Of a DNA stretch of 64,000 bases, positions 15,797 to 27,577 are shown piece after piece. Under the pieces are notes generated by a model that worked only from the letters and a program-made list of their open reading frames with translations, had not been told where the DNA came from and did no database searches. The stretch is taken from the NCBI GenBank assembly GCA_963678675.1, contig OY783198.1:14368311-14432310 (forward strand). The letters run 5' to 3'. Each line of letters starts with the position of its first letter. Position 1 is the first letter of the stretch. The DNA comes from Xiphydria camelus. Lineage: Eukaryota; Arthropoda; Insecta; Hymenoptera; Xiphydriidae. A program made the translations under genes and the position numbers.

Positions 15797-16036
15797 ATTT
15801 TTAATTCCGGCATATTGGAGGTAAAATGCATGTATACTGTCAGAGTACGGGAAGACGGTATATTATCGGAACGCTGTACAGCTGTACTACCATAATAATA
15901 TGCTTTCCCAGATAGAAAAATGTGCCACAGGATTAGTGCAGTGCCCCCAATATACCACTAAAGTTGATACAGACCTTGTCGAAGCATGTAATATCGGTAG
16001 AACCTGATATTCATACCGTGGCATTGTACCGCAATT
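15797..16036 (-). repeat. Inverted third copy of the 240 bp repeat
   Basis: Reverse complement of the unit at 12511-12755 and 12756-12972, including the flanking GCTGTACAGCTGTACTACC. It closes a palindromic arrangement around the two transposase copies. Confidence 0.75.
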
Positions 16037-16840
16037 CTAGAGAATTCTTTTCTACCTAGGTTGATTTTTGACTGCGAAGAAAAATCAAATTTCCATAAAT
16101 CCGTCCCGTTCTCGTATGGCACTGAAAACAAAAAATAGAATAACCACAAAGATATTTGTTCAGTATAAGTGATGAAAATGAGGTTAAGACAGTCAGTTAG
16201 GAAGTAACTTATCTGATGGCACTTCTTCCGAGATACAGATGTCTCCTTTCCTGCTCTTCATGCACCAGCAACCAGAGAAAAATGACACTGCTTCCGTTTA
16301 CTATCTTGATTATTAAAAAAAAATCCAAACGATTTGATAATAGCTAACTGTCAGAGCGTCTGTCACATTCACCACTATTGATATGACCGATGTTTTTCGA
16401 ACTGAAACGTCTATTTGGTTCGTGTCCCTGCTATTTGGTTCGAGTCCCGGCTGTCGGTATTGTCACCGAATTTTAGGGAACCATCTTGGAATTTTAGGGA
16501 ATCACTTGGATCCGATAGCGCCAACCGATATGCAATGTGCTACGCTGGCGTGTATTGAAAGGGACAGATTGTATACTAACCACTATATGATAGGATTCAA
16601 TTCGGAACATTCCGCCCGCCTCTTCGCGTAGTGAAGATTACTCTACTTAACATAGACTATAGATTATGATGATACAGATTTGAATATCTCATGTTCCGAC
16701 TGAATAATGTAGGTTTTATATAACATCGGTATAATTATTGATCGCCTATCTAATGGTTCATTGCGTACGTAATTTGATTTGACTTAAATAATATGAAATG
16801 GTCACAACAAATCCTTAGAGGGTTATTTGCTTATATATAT
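16037..16840. other. No gene; decayed repeat fragments
   Basis: Contains a short direct repeat (CTATTTGGTTCG.GTCCC at about 16412 and 16430) and, at 16525-16580, a diverged match to one arm of the foldback at 53665-53925 (CCGATATGCAA, CTGGCGTGTAT, GGGACAG). No coding signal. Confidence 0.4.
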
Positions 16841-17420
16841 TGTCGGCCGCCCGCCGTGACGGCTGTAGTTAATGAGGTCTATTAATTCTATAAAATAATT
16901 GTCTAGTTATAGTTATAAATGAATATAGTTTTAAGTGAACTACCGAGCCACCGAATCACAATATAAGTCATATATATATATATATATATATGTCTAAAGG
17001 TTACTTTGGGGACACGATATATTTTGGGTTAAATCGATGCAGGAAGGCATTATATATATATTAGGACTACGTAGAAAAAATAATAATGATAAAATGTCAA
17101 GATATTTTGAATTTTACGTAAAACAGCTACTATGAGGACATAGCATATATCCGCGAATATGAGGACATTATATTTTGTAAGGAATGGCGACTATGGGGAC
17201 ATTTTATATTAATAGAAAAAAGTATTTGAATCAATTGCGTTTGACGTTCTAAACAAGTAAACACTACTAACTGCTTCTAATTTCCTCTAAAATGTCTAAA
17301 ACTAGAGACATTTAGAGTTACATATATAATGGTGACTTTGAGGACATCCGCTTGCTGAAATATATAAAATAGAACTAATGGTTCCTTTGAGGACATAAAC
17401 AGTTGTTTTCTAAGTATTAA
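16841..17420. repeat. Dispersed TATGGGGACAT/TTTGAGGACAT motif region and TA repeat
   Basis: A (TA) run lies at 16973-16991. The motif GGGGACA or GAGGACAT, usually preceded by CTTTG or CTATG, recurs at about 17007, 17130, 17160, 17193, 17338 and 17390. The same vocabulary forms a denser array at 22262-22497. Confidence 0.45.
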
Positions 17421-17576
17421 ATATTTAGCAGATACAAATCTCAATATTGTTACTTAAGCATGTATAACGTATCCGTGTAATATGATTTTCCCCGACAACA
17501 CGACAAAACGACAAAAAGAAATTTCAACGCTTCTCTCCTTCACGTCTTTTGAGGAATGAATATATCGCCATATATA

Positions 17577-17718
17577 TTCTCCAGAAGAATAATGACGCAA
17601 GTGCAAATTTTGAAATTTTTTAATTAAAAAAATTTAATTAAAAGTCATTTTTAAGACTATTGAGGGGTTTAATTAAAAAATTTCAAAATTTGCACTTGCG
17701 TCATTGTTCTTCTGGAGA
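17577..17718. mobile_element. Small foldback (hairpin) element
   Basis: Arms of about 50 bp, from TTCTCCAGAAGAA to its mirror TTCTTCTGGAGA, share GACGCAAGTGCAAATTTTGA and an AT-rich core around a 40 bp centre. No coding capacity. Confidence 0.7.
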
Positions 17719-17840
17719 AGCGATATATTATCTGGGATGTCACTTTACCGACCGCTAGCGGTTCAATAGTATACATACGTCCGACCAGCCGCCCAGGCCG
17801 CAAATCTTCCGTGGCAGATTAGTGCAGTCAAAATAACATA

Positions 17841-18480
17841 TGAAATACAAATTAATCCGGATAGGATGAAACCTATACCAATCCATAGGGAAAAATCCCC
17901 TGAAAAACATATCAAAAGTTCCCAAAAAACTTTGGTCGGGAAATATGTTTAATTAATGAAAAAGTAACAAGAATCGCGGTCGAGCGTCCTTTGTACGCTA
18001 ATATTTCTCGTTCAATGGGCTCAATTAAAAAAGTAGAACTATCATTTTGTAGCGTGAAAAATTTACTATAGAAAACAAGCGGAAACCCCTAGCTGGAAAT
18101 GTTTCGTTTTAGTTTCATTAATGTTAAATCTTCTGAGCGTCTTAAACGCCGAACGATCAGCCGATTATTTGGTGTTTACGAGGCTGCAGAAGCTTAAAAC
18201 ATTAATAAAACTGAAACGAAACACTTTGAGCTAGGGGTTTCCGCTTACTTTTTGTAGAAAATTTTCCCCGCTACAAAATGGTAGTTCTACTATTTCATTG
18301 AACCCATTGAACGAGAAATATCAGCGTTCAAAGGACGCTCGACCGCAATTCTTGTTACTTTTTCATTAATTAAACATATTTCCCGGCCAAAGTTTTTGGG
18401 AACTTTTGATATATTTTTCAGGGGATTTTTCCCTATGGATTGGTATAGGTTTCATCCTGTCCGGATTAATTTGCATTCCA
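17841..18480. mobile_element. Foldback element of 640 bp with about 300 bp arms
   Basis: Left and right halves are inverted copies: CAAATTAATCCGG, CCTATACCAATCCATAGGG, GGTCGAGCGTCCTTTG and AGCGGAAACCCCTAGCT at the left recur in mirror order to 18480. The centre is near 18155. Arms differ by scattered changes. Non-coding. Confidence 0.8.
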
Positions 18481-18712
18481 TGGAATAAAATCGCCTATTT
18501 TCACTGCACTATACGTCCACTCGACGTGTGCCAAACACTTGCCAGAGCCGTCCTCCAAGTGCTTCGAAACCCGATATGTTTCAAACAGCGGGCATTATAC
18601 TCTATGTCGGCTGGTGCCAAGACTGTATATGTTTGGTCATTCATTCTTTTATTTAAAACAGCAAAAACCCAAAACACGTCTAGTAGAATCCACCCGCCTA
18701 ACGGAGGGTTAA

Positions 18713-18808
18713 CCCTCGGTTAGTCGATTATAGGTCCAGCGGTCCAGGTTGTCATACTACCTACCTACCTATTGTGCATAACAGAAATTTGACGCGTCTA
18801 ACGGAGGG
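18713..18808. mobile_element. 96 bp TTAA-flanked MITE with CCCTC ends
   Basis: TTAA at 18709-18712 and 18809-18812; ends CCCTCGGTTAG and CTAACGGAGGG (inverted, one mismatch). The sequence just left of the first TTAA is CTAACGGAGGG again, as if two such elements once abutted. TTAA with CCC ends is typical of piggyBac-type MITEs. Confidence 0.65.
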
Positions 18809-19498
18809 TTAAATATGTTTTTGAAGGAAAATAAATTAAAAAAGTAAACATTTACACTCAAAAAGTTAAAAAAAAAAGCTAATTTTATTCCAAAATTATC
18901 AAAGCAAAAATTATAACCCTCGTAGAAGGCATCTGTAAAAAAAAACACCCGAATCAGTCTCAAATACTCATAACGCTCATAAAGTTTTCAAAACTACAGC
19001 AAAGAGCTAGGTATATACGTATGTCGAGTTAGGTAACTTTGGTACTTGAACTTTGTTTCCTCATAATGAACGAAAGAATGACGTTAGAAATATTTTCTCA
19101 ATTTCTGTAATTTCGTTCGGAGAAAGTTTGAAAGTAAAGGGCGTGCGAAAGACTCCGGGAAGACATCAGATGCGTCGACGTCCCGTGGTGCGGTCCAGGG
19201 ATGGACGTACGCGCGTCTCGATGACTTAATTTATGATAGGGCGACGCGCGTCTCGTTTATAGGCCTTCATACACGATACGGTTTACCGGAAGGCAGGCCT
19301 TTCGATATGCAAGCCGGAAGGCAAATCGTAGTGGTCATATTGGCCGGAAGGCTCGGCCTGAACTCTCGGCTTTCCGAAAAACTGCGGGCGCTTGAAAATT
19401 TATCTCCGGCCATGCTTTTCGCCTGCCTGTCGAAAAGTGTATGGGTGCCATAGAAATATAGGCCAAGAGTTTGTGTGACGGAAAGTATAGCAGAAGTA

Positions 19499-19717
19499 GG
19501 TACACCCGGGGACACGGAATCTGTCGCTGGTGACTTTTTTTAATGTCATTTTTAAACGTACTAAACTAATGAAAAATTATTTGTCATGCCCTCATTAGCT
19601 ACGGTGGCGTCTACTCTCGTTAATGAAAGTATGAGGATTATTAATCATTGGTTAATACGTTTAAAAATAAAATTTTAAATAGTCACCAGCGACAGATTTC
19701 GTGTCCCCGGGTGTACC
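19499..19717. mobile_element. 219 bp TA-flanked MITE
   Basis: TA at 19497-19498 and 19718-19719; ends GGTACACCCGGGGACACG inverted at the right, with the match continuing through TCTGTCGCTGGTGACT. Non-coding and of Tc1/mariner-like size and target. Confidence 0.75.
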
Positions 19718-20334
19718 TAAGCAGATATTGCCTAATTTCGATAATAATCAAGTTCCAGTTGTAATTTGTTGATTAAGTGCATATGCAAATACACTTCTCG
19801 ATTTATTAACCACTGTTTTACCCATTTCGAACATTTGCGCTTTATCTTTTTCTTTTTTTCAGACAACAAAGCAACTGTTAGTCCTATTAACATTAGATCA
19901 TATTCCGAAATCATGGGTACTTTTCGCTTTGCACTAACAAAACCCTGTTAACTGTCCGTTAGTTGGTAATTGTTGAAAAACTATTCCATGGTTTCGTTAA
20001 TTAAATTTAGCCGAGTCAGATATAATGCTGCATGATTTTCCTCGGTACATAGAGGCATTATTTTCCTTGTTTCAAAGAAAAATTTACATTAGTTACAATG
20101 TCGTATCATATAATTTTTAAAACATAAGAGTGTTCAAGTGACGATAAGGGCCGGTATTATAAAGTCCGGTTAACCGAAGGTTGAACTTCAACCGGCGGTT
20201 AGACTGCAGTTTCCGAATACGCTAACCGCCGCATAAACATCGACACGTGCGGTCTCTTTCTCGCTCGAGAGAGAAGTCAGGGCCGCTTAGTCTCTTTCTC
20301 GCTCGGGGGAGAAGTCAGGGCCCGATTATAAGAG

Positions 20335-21038
20335 TAGGTAGTTGTTTCATTTTACAAAGTGTGTACAGCACCGCAGTTTTGAATTTGAGAATAGTTTCCC
20401 TTAAAAAATGAATGCACAACATGTAGAAAATATGTCACCTAATTAGGATTATGATTAATATGAATACAATACCTAAATGGGATTATTAAAATAAAAAAAT
20501 GGAACTCTTTCTCGGAATAGATAATTAAGTTGACATTGCTCAGAAAGAGTAAAAAACATTTGGATGTACATGTATTTTTTAGTTTTATAGCCTAGTATGC
20601 TTTCCTATTTTATGTAAAAATCCGAGTTCCCAAATAACGTGCCGAACAATTTTTTTAACAGTTGGGAATAACATTAAGGAGTCGAGCATGTAGTAGTTTC
20701 AGATAACATGTAACTGTATACAGGTTATAATATGTTTTTTGTACTTTTTTACCTACTTATGTACCAATTAATGTATAATATTTTGAAAACAAATTAGGTA
20801 ACTTAATAAATATAATTTCCTTTAAATGTTTTTACTCTTCCTCAGCAATGTTAACTTAATTACTTATTCCGAGAAAGAGTTTCAATTTTTTATTTCAATA
20901 ATCCCATTTAGGTATTTTATTCTTATTAATCATACTCCTAATTAGGTGACATATTTTCTACATGTTGTGCGTTCATTTTTAAGAAAAACTATTCGAAAAT
21001 ACGGTTCTGTACACACTTTGTAAAATGAAACTACTACT
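20335..21038. mobile_element. Foldback element of about 700 bp
   Basis: Arms of roughly 220 bp: GTTTCATTTTACAAAGTGTG, CACAACATGTAGAAAATATG, TCACCTAATTAGGA, AACTCTTTCTCGGAATA at the left recur inverted to 21038, around a centre of about 250 bp. No reading frame of interest. Confidence 0.8.
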
Positions 21039-21325
21039 TTCCGTAATGTGCATATTTCCATATCTAGCAGTGCCGTATTCCTTACTGACAAACAGATGCA
21101 AACAAATTTTAGTCAGTTTTCGTTGAAATTTTGAAGTATGAATACGATGTCGGGGGAAGGAAAAGTAGAAATCGTCCGACTCTTACAAATTATAAATTAC
21201 AATTACTTATCGTTACACTAATCAGTGTAGGAATAACAGAATAGAACACTTGGAAAGACTTGGTCACTCATTTTCAGTTCGTTGATACGATACTGTAGAA
21301 GCACGGAAGGTCCGAACCCCTGCTG

Positions 21326-21709
21326 AGCCCCCTTTTTCGAGTCACTCGCAAGAGAAACGTACCAGGTCTTTGCGTATGTGTTGACATAGGAATCGTGCGA
21401 GTGCGAGTGAGAATGCGGATTAACACTGGTGAACCCATAAGAGTTTCTCTGTCGCACATTATCCGTCCTTCTAGGACTTGTCCAGTTGGAGTATGCGACA
21501 GAGAAACTCTTATGGGTTCACGAGTGTTAATCCGCGTTCTCACTCGCACTCGCACGATTCCTATGTCAACACATACGCAAAGACCTGGTATACGTTTCTT
21601 AGTGAGTAGGCCAATCAGGACCCCCACCACAACGGAATACTTGGTCCTGATTGGTCTATTGGCTAAGATGCGTATACGTAACTTTGCGAGTGACTCGAGA
21701 AAGGCCCCC
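21326..21709. mobile_element. Hairpin MITE (CAATCAGGA core family) with a second hairpin inserted
   Basis: Outer arms GGGGCCTTTCTCGAGTCAC / mirrored copy enclose the family core CCAATCAGGACCCCCACC...GGTCCTGATTGG at 21610-21655. The left arm is interrupted at about 21360-21591 by another near-perfect palindrome (ACCAGGTCTTTGCGTATGTG ... mirrored). Relatives lie at 43244-43419, 46378-46532, 46540-46685 and 63786-63977. Confidence 0.7.
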
Positions 21710-21835
21710 TGCTTTTTTTCACGCTTTAATGAATCCGCACTAGCGGAAATATCCCCCGAGCTAGTGCGGGGGATGACTGTACTTATAATCGGGCAATGAC
21801 TTCTCTACCGAGCGAGAAAGAGAAAGAGGTTAAAT

Positions 21836-22261
21836 TTTTTCGACGTCTAACACTTTAAAGGTGTCGCCGGAGAGTCAGCTAGCTGTTTAAACTGTAACTG
21901 TATTGTAATTTTTAGAAGTGTACGTTATTTCCTCCTGGAAATGTATACTCACGACAGAGTTTTTTATTATAGTAAAAATGTCTAGAATCGTTGTTGTTTG
22001 AGATGCTGCTTAGTGATTTCTCAAAGAAATTTTTTCCCAACGTTGGTAGGTAATTTTACAAGAATTTAAATAAAATTGATTTATTTTGAAATTATAAATT
22101 CTTGAATATATTGCAATATTATTACAATTTTGCAATAATATATTTGAGCGCAAGTATTTATAAAATTAAATTTAAGCAAAGTCATTGCAATATTAAATAC
22201 TTTCTGGATAGTTGCTTTCAATTAAAAACGTAATTAAAGTTTTCCTTCTTATAAATTGTTA
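21836..22261. other. AT-rich, nothing recognised
   Basis: No reading frame, repeat or hairpin stood out. Confidence 0.4.
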
Positions 22262-22497
22262 TTTCAAGGACAGTCCTCAAAGAAACCGATTAATGTATTG
22301 TTACTTTGGGGACTGTCCCCAAAGTAACACCAATTTTGGCTGTCCTCGAACTACTCGTAAGACTTGCGTTGATGATTTCGGGGACTGTCCTCAAAGTATA
22401 CACTTCATGAGTAAAAATTTCGGGGACTGTCCTCAAAGTACACAAATGTCCCCGAAGTAACCGATCAGTGCACGGAAATGTCCTCGAACTACACGTT
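22262..22497. repeat. Array of GGGGACTGTCCTCAAAGTA-type repeats
   Basis: Six or more occurrences of a short motif in both orientations, including the perfect small palindrome ACTTTGGGGACTGTCCCCAAAGT at 22302-22325, then GGGGACTGTCCTCAAAGTA at about 22380 and 22424. Same vocabulary as 16841-17420. Confidence 0.65.
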
Positions 22498-22498
22498 A

Positions 22499-22502
<4 letters not shown>

Positions 22503-22567
<65 letters not shown>
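22503..22567. repeat. (TA)n microsatellite
   Basis: About 32 uninterrupted TA units, at the truncated 3' end of the BEL/Pao pol fragment. Confidence 0.95.
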
Positions 22568-22569
<2 letters not shown>

Positions 22570-22571
22570 CT

Positions 22572-23524
22572 GCGGCGTATGCCCTTTCAGACGCATCTGA
22601 AAATCCATGACAGCTTTTTGTGATGTGCAAGCCCAACGGAGAATCGAAAGTTTCTCAAGTTTTGGCAAGTTGTCGTTAAACCTCCTCCATTGATCTGCGG
22701 TTCTTATAATTTGTTCAACTTTGGCCGGATTCTTTCGATATTTGCACGGAATCTCATCTAGCTTCGTCGACACGGGATCATCCCAATCCAATTCAGTGAT
22801 CCAAAGGTCTTGAATAATTACCTTTGCGGTGATGAGTACTGGAGCGAACCAATCTAGAGGATCGAACAGTTTCGATACGCTGGATAGTATTGTCCTTTTC
22901 GTATTCCATTAGCACTTATTGTGAGTGGTTGAGTCGTTGACTTGAATCGAAAATGCGTCAGTTGATGGCGTCCAGATGAGTCCAAGTGTCTGTAGAGTTT
23001 CTTCCAGTTGGATTCTCCTTGGTTTAGCCTCATTATCTGGGCATAATTCTGGATAATTGGATAACCATTTAGCCAGTGGTAAGCATGCTTGATTCAGTAA
23101 GTTGATAAGCTGTCGTTTGGTAATCAAAGCATCATCAACTGTGTCAGCTCCGAAGAAGAAATCATCAACGTAACTTCCTGTGCTGACGATGTTTGCTGCG
23201 ATTGGGTATTTGGAGCCTTCATCTGCGACGAGCTGCTTAAGTACTCTTAATGCAAGGAATGGAGCTGCTGTGAGTCCATAAGTGACAGTATTTAATTCAA
23301 ATGTTTTTATCTCCTCAGATGGATTAAATCTGAATAATATTCGCTGGAACGGCCGATTATCTTCGTGGACTAATATTTATCGGTACATCTTGACAATGTC
23401 TGCTGTGACTCCGACCTTGAATAGTCGCCGCCTAGTGAAGAGTAGCCATAAGGCCGACTGCAATTTTGGTCCAGGATACACCAACGAGTTTAGTGAATGC
23501 CCGCTGCTTGTCTTTTGCGATGCA
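22572..23524 (-). pseudogene. BEL/Pao retrotransposon pol fragment (reverse transcriptase part)
   Basis: Minus-strand frame with RT landmarks in order: NASQKTSSGHSLN, FRFNPSEEIKTFELNTVTYG, the catalytic YVDDFFFGAD, then LFDPLDWFAPV and WDDP further on, typical of Pao-type RT and the following domain. In-frame stops occur near 23371 and 22912, and the frame runs into the TA microsatellite, so RNase H and integrase are absent. The 5' part of the same element lies beyond the 8.3 kb insertion at 31853-34120, in the same orientation and collinear order. Confidence 0.85.
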
Positions 23525-24078
23525 TTAAGGGGGTATTACTGCCTAGACGCTTCAAAAATTCGATTTTTTTGCATTTTCTTATAATTTGGGGTTTTGAGAA
23601 TGTGTCTCAAAAATACTAATTTAAAATTCGTAGAACTCCCATAGTTACAGAGGCTTAAAGGCTGCGGTGCGTTGGGGCGCGGCAGGTAAACATCAACGTT
23701 AAACGCGTTTTTCTCGAAACGACATTTTTCAAGTCGGGCGCACGTTTTTCTCAAAAACTATTGGACCGATTGACTTCTGGTTTTGCACACATTTCGAGGG
23801 AACCTTCACCTATGGTCTGAACTAGAATAATACCGATAGCTTGAATATTTTAGCCCTGCTCTTATGTTTTAGTTGACAATTTTTCGGGAAAATTAAACTT
23901 TAATCTTCAAACAGCTACGATTGCGATACAAAATTTCGTAACTACTTAGTTCTAGTTCAGACGATAACTACATTCATATAGATTTAAAAAAATGTGTTCT
24001 TCTGTCTCAGACGACTAGGACCGCCACAATATGGTTGCCCGATTGGACGAGCGTCTCACGGCACAATCTGCATAACTA

Positions 24079-24404
24079 GTCTAGTCAAATGGTGCTCGGA
24101 AAGGGCAAATAGGGGAAAGTTTTGGTGTAGTTTTGCAAATTCGTTTGTATATGCTTTTTGAATTGCTTAACAGGAATATCAAATTTGCCAACAAGAATTT
24201 TGACCGGAAAAGCATTTTTTTTAAGGAAAACCCCCCAAAAAAAGGTTTTCTTTTAGTTTTTATAAAATAACTGGAAAACTATACATTTTTGGTAAATATT
24301 AGTTCTATATGAAATTAAAGAGCATAAAATTTCCTACATTTTATCTATTTAAATTTTCTTTCTAGGATCAACGGTTCAGCCACGAGAGGGCCGCAAAATT
24401 AACT
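24079..24404 (+). repeat. Left subterminal inverted repeat of the 8.3 kb element
   Basis: Matches 30862-31176 in inverse orientation: CTAGTCAAATGGT, AAAGTTTTGGTGTAGTTTTG, AATTTTGACCGGAAAAGC, AGCATAAAATTTCCTACATT and the closing CCGCAAAATTAA. Confidence 0.8.
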
Positions 24405-25010
24405 CTTAGTTACTCGCACACGGCTTAATTTCTATTAACTAATCCCGCGATGTATTTTATACACCAATAAAATACATGGTCACCCATTCCGTTAACATCC
24501 GATTCTTCTTCAGTTTCATAGCCTTCCACTTCAGATAAACTATCATGATTGCTTTGTGTTATGTTTTGCTCCTCTTCGCCTATTTCTGAACCTCCCATTT
24601 CTTCTCTCTTCCGAAGTTACTCCCTCCAACATTCTCTCAATTCTTCCTCCGTCAAACGCTCTTAATTATGTATAACTTTTTGGGATCTATACAAAATTAT
24701 TGAATCAATAAATAAATAATATATCTGTACTCGTATATTACGGAATAAAAATTGAAATAAAAAAGAAGAAATACTTACATGATGACTACTCGCGAGGTGT
24801 ATTTAAGGCACCATACAGAAAAAAACGCACAACGTGCAATTACGAATGACGAGACGACTAAATCAGGATGCGTAGTACAATAGATACATCGTTTGTAGGT
24901 TAGGTGGAAGGAGTGGGCGCAATTCGTCCTTGAAGTTTAAGTAACATATGAAAATAGAGCAGTGGTGTACAGAATACACCAGCGCAAGTAACTAAGGGTT
25001 AAATGCATCT

Positions 25011-27577
25011 TCACCGACGTGTCCTTTTCCTCGAAGGCCCCGGCTTTTCATCGGCATCTACAATATAAAAAGAGAAATGGAATTAGAAGTTTGTTGTCTG
25101 GTTATGATTAGTTTAATATATACCTTGTGGAATTTCCTCGTCTTCTTTCATTTGCTTGGCAGGTTCAGTGACTGAGAAATCCAACTCCAGTTCATTCCTC
25201 ATTGAGGGCCCCGGCTTTTCGTCGTCATCTATAATATAAAAAGAGAAAAAAAAGGAATTAGAATTTCGTTGTTTGTTACTAATTATTTTAAATTGATACC
25301 TTGTATAATTTCCTCGTCTTCTTTCATTGGGTTGGCAGGTTCAGTGATTAAGAAATCCAACTCCAGCTCGCTCGTCATTTCCACTTCATCTTCTGGGTCT
25401 TCAAGGATGACTGCCGTATTGCCGCAACTGTTTTCGCAGTTCAAGCACAAATTAGAGCAGTTAAGCCCTGCTTTTTTACAGCCACAACTTTTTTTGCAAT
25501 TTGTAGTGCATTTGCACGAGACAAGCTTCAATAAATCTTGGGGAGCAGGTGGTAACAAGCTTGTCACAGGTGCGAGACCAGTTTGTAATTTCTTCCATCC
25601 CCACTCTTCTGGGTTTTTTTCGACACCTAACCATTGCTGGACCTGATGGTAGACTCTTAGTGAGTGTTGTCGTGCTGCAGCTGCAGATGGTGGTAGTGAC
25701 GCAATGTTTGCCTTGTGCTTGAAAGCAGATTTAATGTAGGAGATATATCTCAAGTGATTGAGTGAAGGCACAGTTTTACTGGTATACCCGTATAGTGAAA
25801 CCAAGAAACGTTCACCAGCATCAGCAACCATATCCTGAGTAGCATCGAAGTCTTTGAATACTTTGATTGTGGCAGCAAGATTAGGGTTTTTTCTCAGGGT
25901 ATGAAGGAACTTAAGTTTCCCTTGATTGTACAATGCCGATGTTGTATCACAACCACTCATTGCGTGCAAGAATAGAATATTATCAGCGATTATTGTTTCA
26001 CTTACAGCATCAGTAGGAGAAAATGTAACTGCAGAGACTTTGTTCTTCCCAGGTTTCGAGAAAAAAACATTGGCGTGTTTGCACAGACCTATTAAAATTA
26101 CTAAGAGGTCTATATCCTCACCAACTATAATCACAGTTTCATTGGTTGGAGCCAATTCCAAAGCTGTGTTCACTATTAGGGTATCAGCGTCTTCTTTCGC
26201 CTGCTTACAAGTAATTTCCGCCGAAGACAACCTCGTAATTAGCATTGATATGAACCGACTTTTGTTTTTCATGTTAGCAAGGAATCTCTCTTTTGACATC
26301 ATTGGCATCATTGTCTCATCAAATAGTGTGTCAGCTGAAGCTAGTTTTCTTGATCGGTTCATTCGCTCTACACTCTTTGTACCCCCGTCTACGCCTTCAG
26401 GGTACCCATCAAAAACAACTACTACGTGTGACTTATATTTTGATTGGACATATTCCACGTAATTGTCACAAATAGAAGAAAATGATTGATTCGTGGTCCA
26501 TAATACCTTATGTAAAAGAAAACCACCATCTATGACGTATTGAACTTGGTCACTTAACTGCTTGTTTGTTAGGGGTTTGAATGCTTTATACAGACTAGAC
26601 TTGGCTCCTTTTCTTAAACCGTTGTCAAACAGTGACAAGGAAAAAGGGCCTAGATCATACGTCAAAAACTCCTCGAGCTGCTTCTCTGAATGCTTGGCAA
26701 CGGTCATTCGTTGGAACAGACTTGTTGGATTGATAGGTATCAGTTCGTTATGTACCCTTATCGCACTTGTCATTACCGCCAGAGGTTGTACTCGATCGCT
26801 CCGTTTAAATTTGACAGTTCCGAAGTCACCACAGACAATTCTGTTAATACCTTTACTGCCTAAATCCCAAGCTTTATGGCAATTAATTCGATCGTCAGCC
26901 ACAATACCAGTGCTGATTGAATATAAATCAGGGTTTTCGGGGAAAGGAAAATGCTGCAGGAGCCATTCATACATCTTGGCTACATCCTTGTTGTCCCGTT
27001 CAACTCTTGAGTCTTTCAGCCTTACATGCTGTTCTGAAGAGTGAAATGTAACACCACAGTAATTTTCGATCTGCTCACAAACATGTTGTACAGAGGTCAT
27101 TCCCAATGTCCACCTTGCCAATATACCTTCTCCTACCCCACGACCGTGTGTGAGAACTCCATGAACTTTCATGTTTTTCATGAGAAACTGTTCGATTGTC
27201 ATATCAGTCCAGGTGCCACACCAAAATTTTTCAGATCGTCGAACTGTGAAAAAACCGTGAGTACTAAATTTTTCATATTCTTCAATGGACATTCTTTGCT
27301 TTAAATTCAGCATGTCTTGTAGATACAGGTGAGCGCATTTAGCATAGGCAAAGTGACCTGACGCGTGGAAATATGGTAGCATTTTCCAAACGGTTTCAAG
27401 GTGTTGATCCCAGTTGCCCATTCTTTCAGATGAAATAAATAATTTCACAAGAGTGACTAATTGTATGTACTGTACCCAGAGCTGGGCAGTGGCGCCACAT
27501 TGTTTCAATTGTTGCAATTGATCGTTCACTTCCTCCCTGATTTCGCGACATTCATCAGGATCAGATGCAAGGATCAC
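25011..27577 (-). CDS. FEN1/XPG (PIN-like) nuclease and CXC-domain protein, second half
   Basis: The 764-residue frame (27577-25283) contains, around residues 345-610, a PIN-like FEN1/XPG nuclease fold signature: VIDGGFLLH (Asp 349), VVVVFDG (Asp 389), KEDADTLI (acidic cluster 462-465), GEDIDLLVIL (Asp 488 and 490) and SGCDTTSAL (Asp 543). Residues 688-718 form a tesmin/TSO1-type CXC motif (CKCTTNCKKSCGCKK followed by further Cys), expected to bind zinc and DNA. The C terminus is acidic. Splicing at 25300 removes the last residues of the frame and adds two exons, 25124-25228 and 25011-25057, in correct phase; the first repeats the acidic tail (ELELDF, TEPA, MKEDEE) and the last ends RKRTRR then TGA. 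The reading frame continues upstream into the zinc-finger half through a -1 shift at 27577. I do not know a described function. Confidence 0.75.

Larger units (their letters stand above)
20155..21835. mobile_element. Composite with inverted TCTCTTTCTCGCTCG ends
   Basis: At the left, two direct units of TCTCTTTCTCGCTCG...GAGAAGTCAGGGCC (about 20250 and 20291) end in CCCGATTATAAG; at 21781-21835 the inverse CTTATAATCGGGCAATGACTTCTCT...CGAGCGAGAAAGAG appears. Between them sit a foldback (20335-21038) and the hairpin MITE at 21326-21709. The left 50 bp (GGCCGGTATTATAAAGTCCGGTTAACCG) resembles the ends of the 42984-49594 element. Confidence 0.45.

Noticed and set aside
19260..19480. GGAAGGC-rich stretch as a gene or MITE
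   Set aside because: Repeated CCGGAAGGC words but no clear inverted ends or coding signature.
21395..21799. Overlapping Arg/Thr-rich open frames on both strands
   Set aside because: They are mirror-image translations of the palindromic MITEs.
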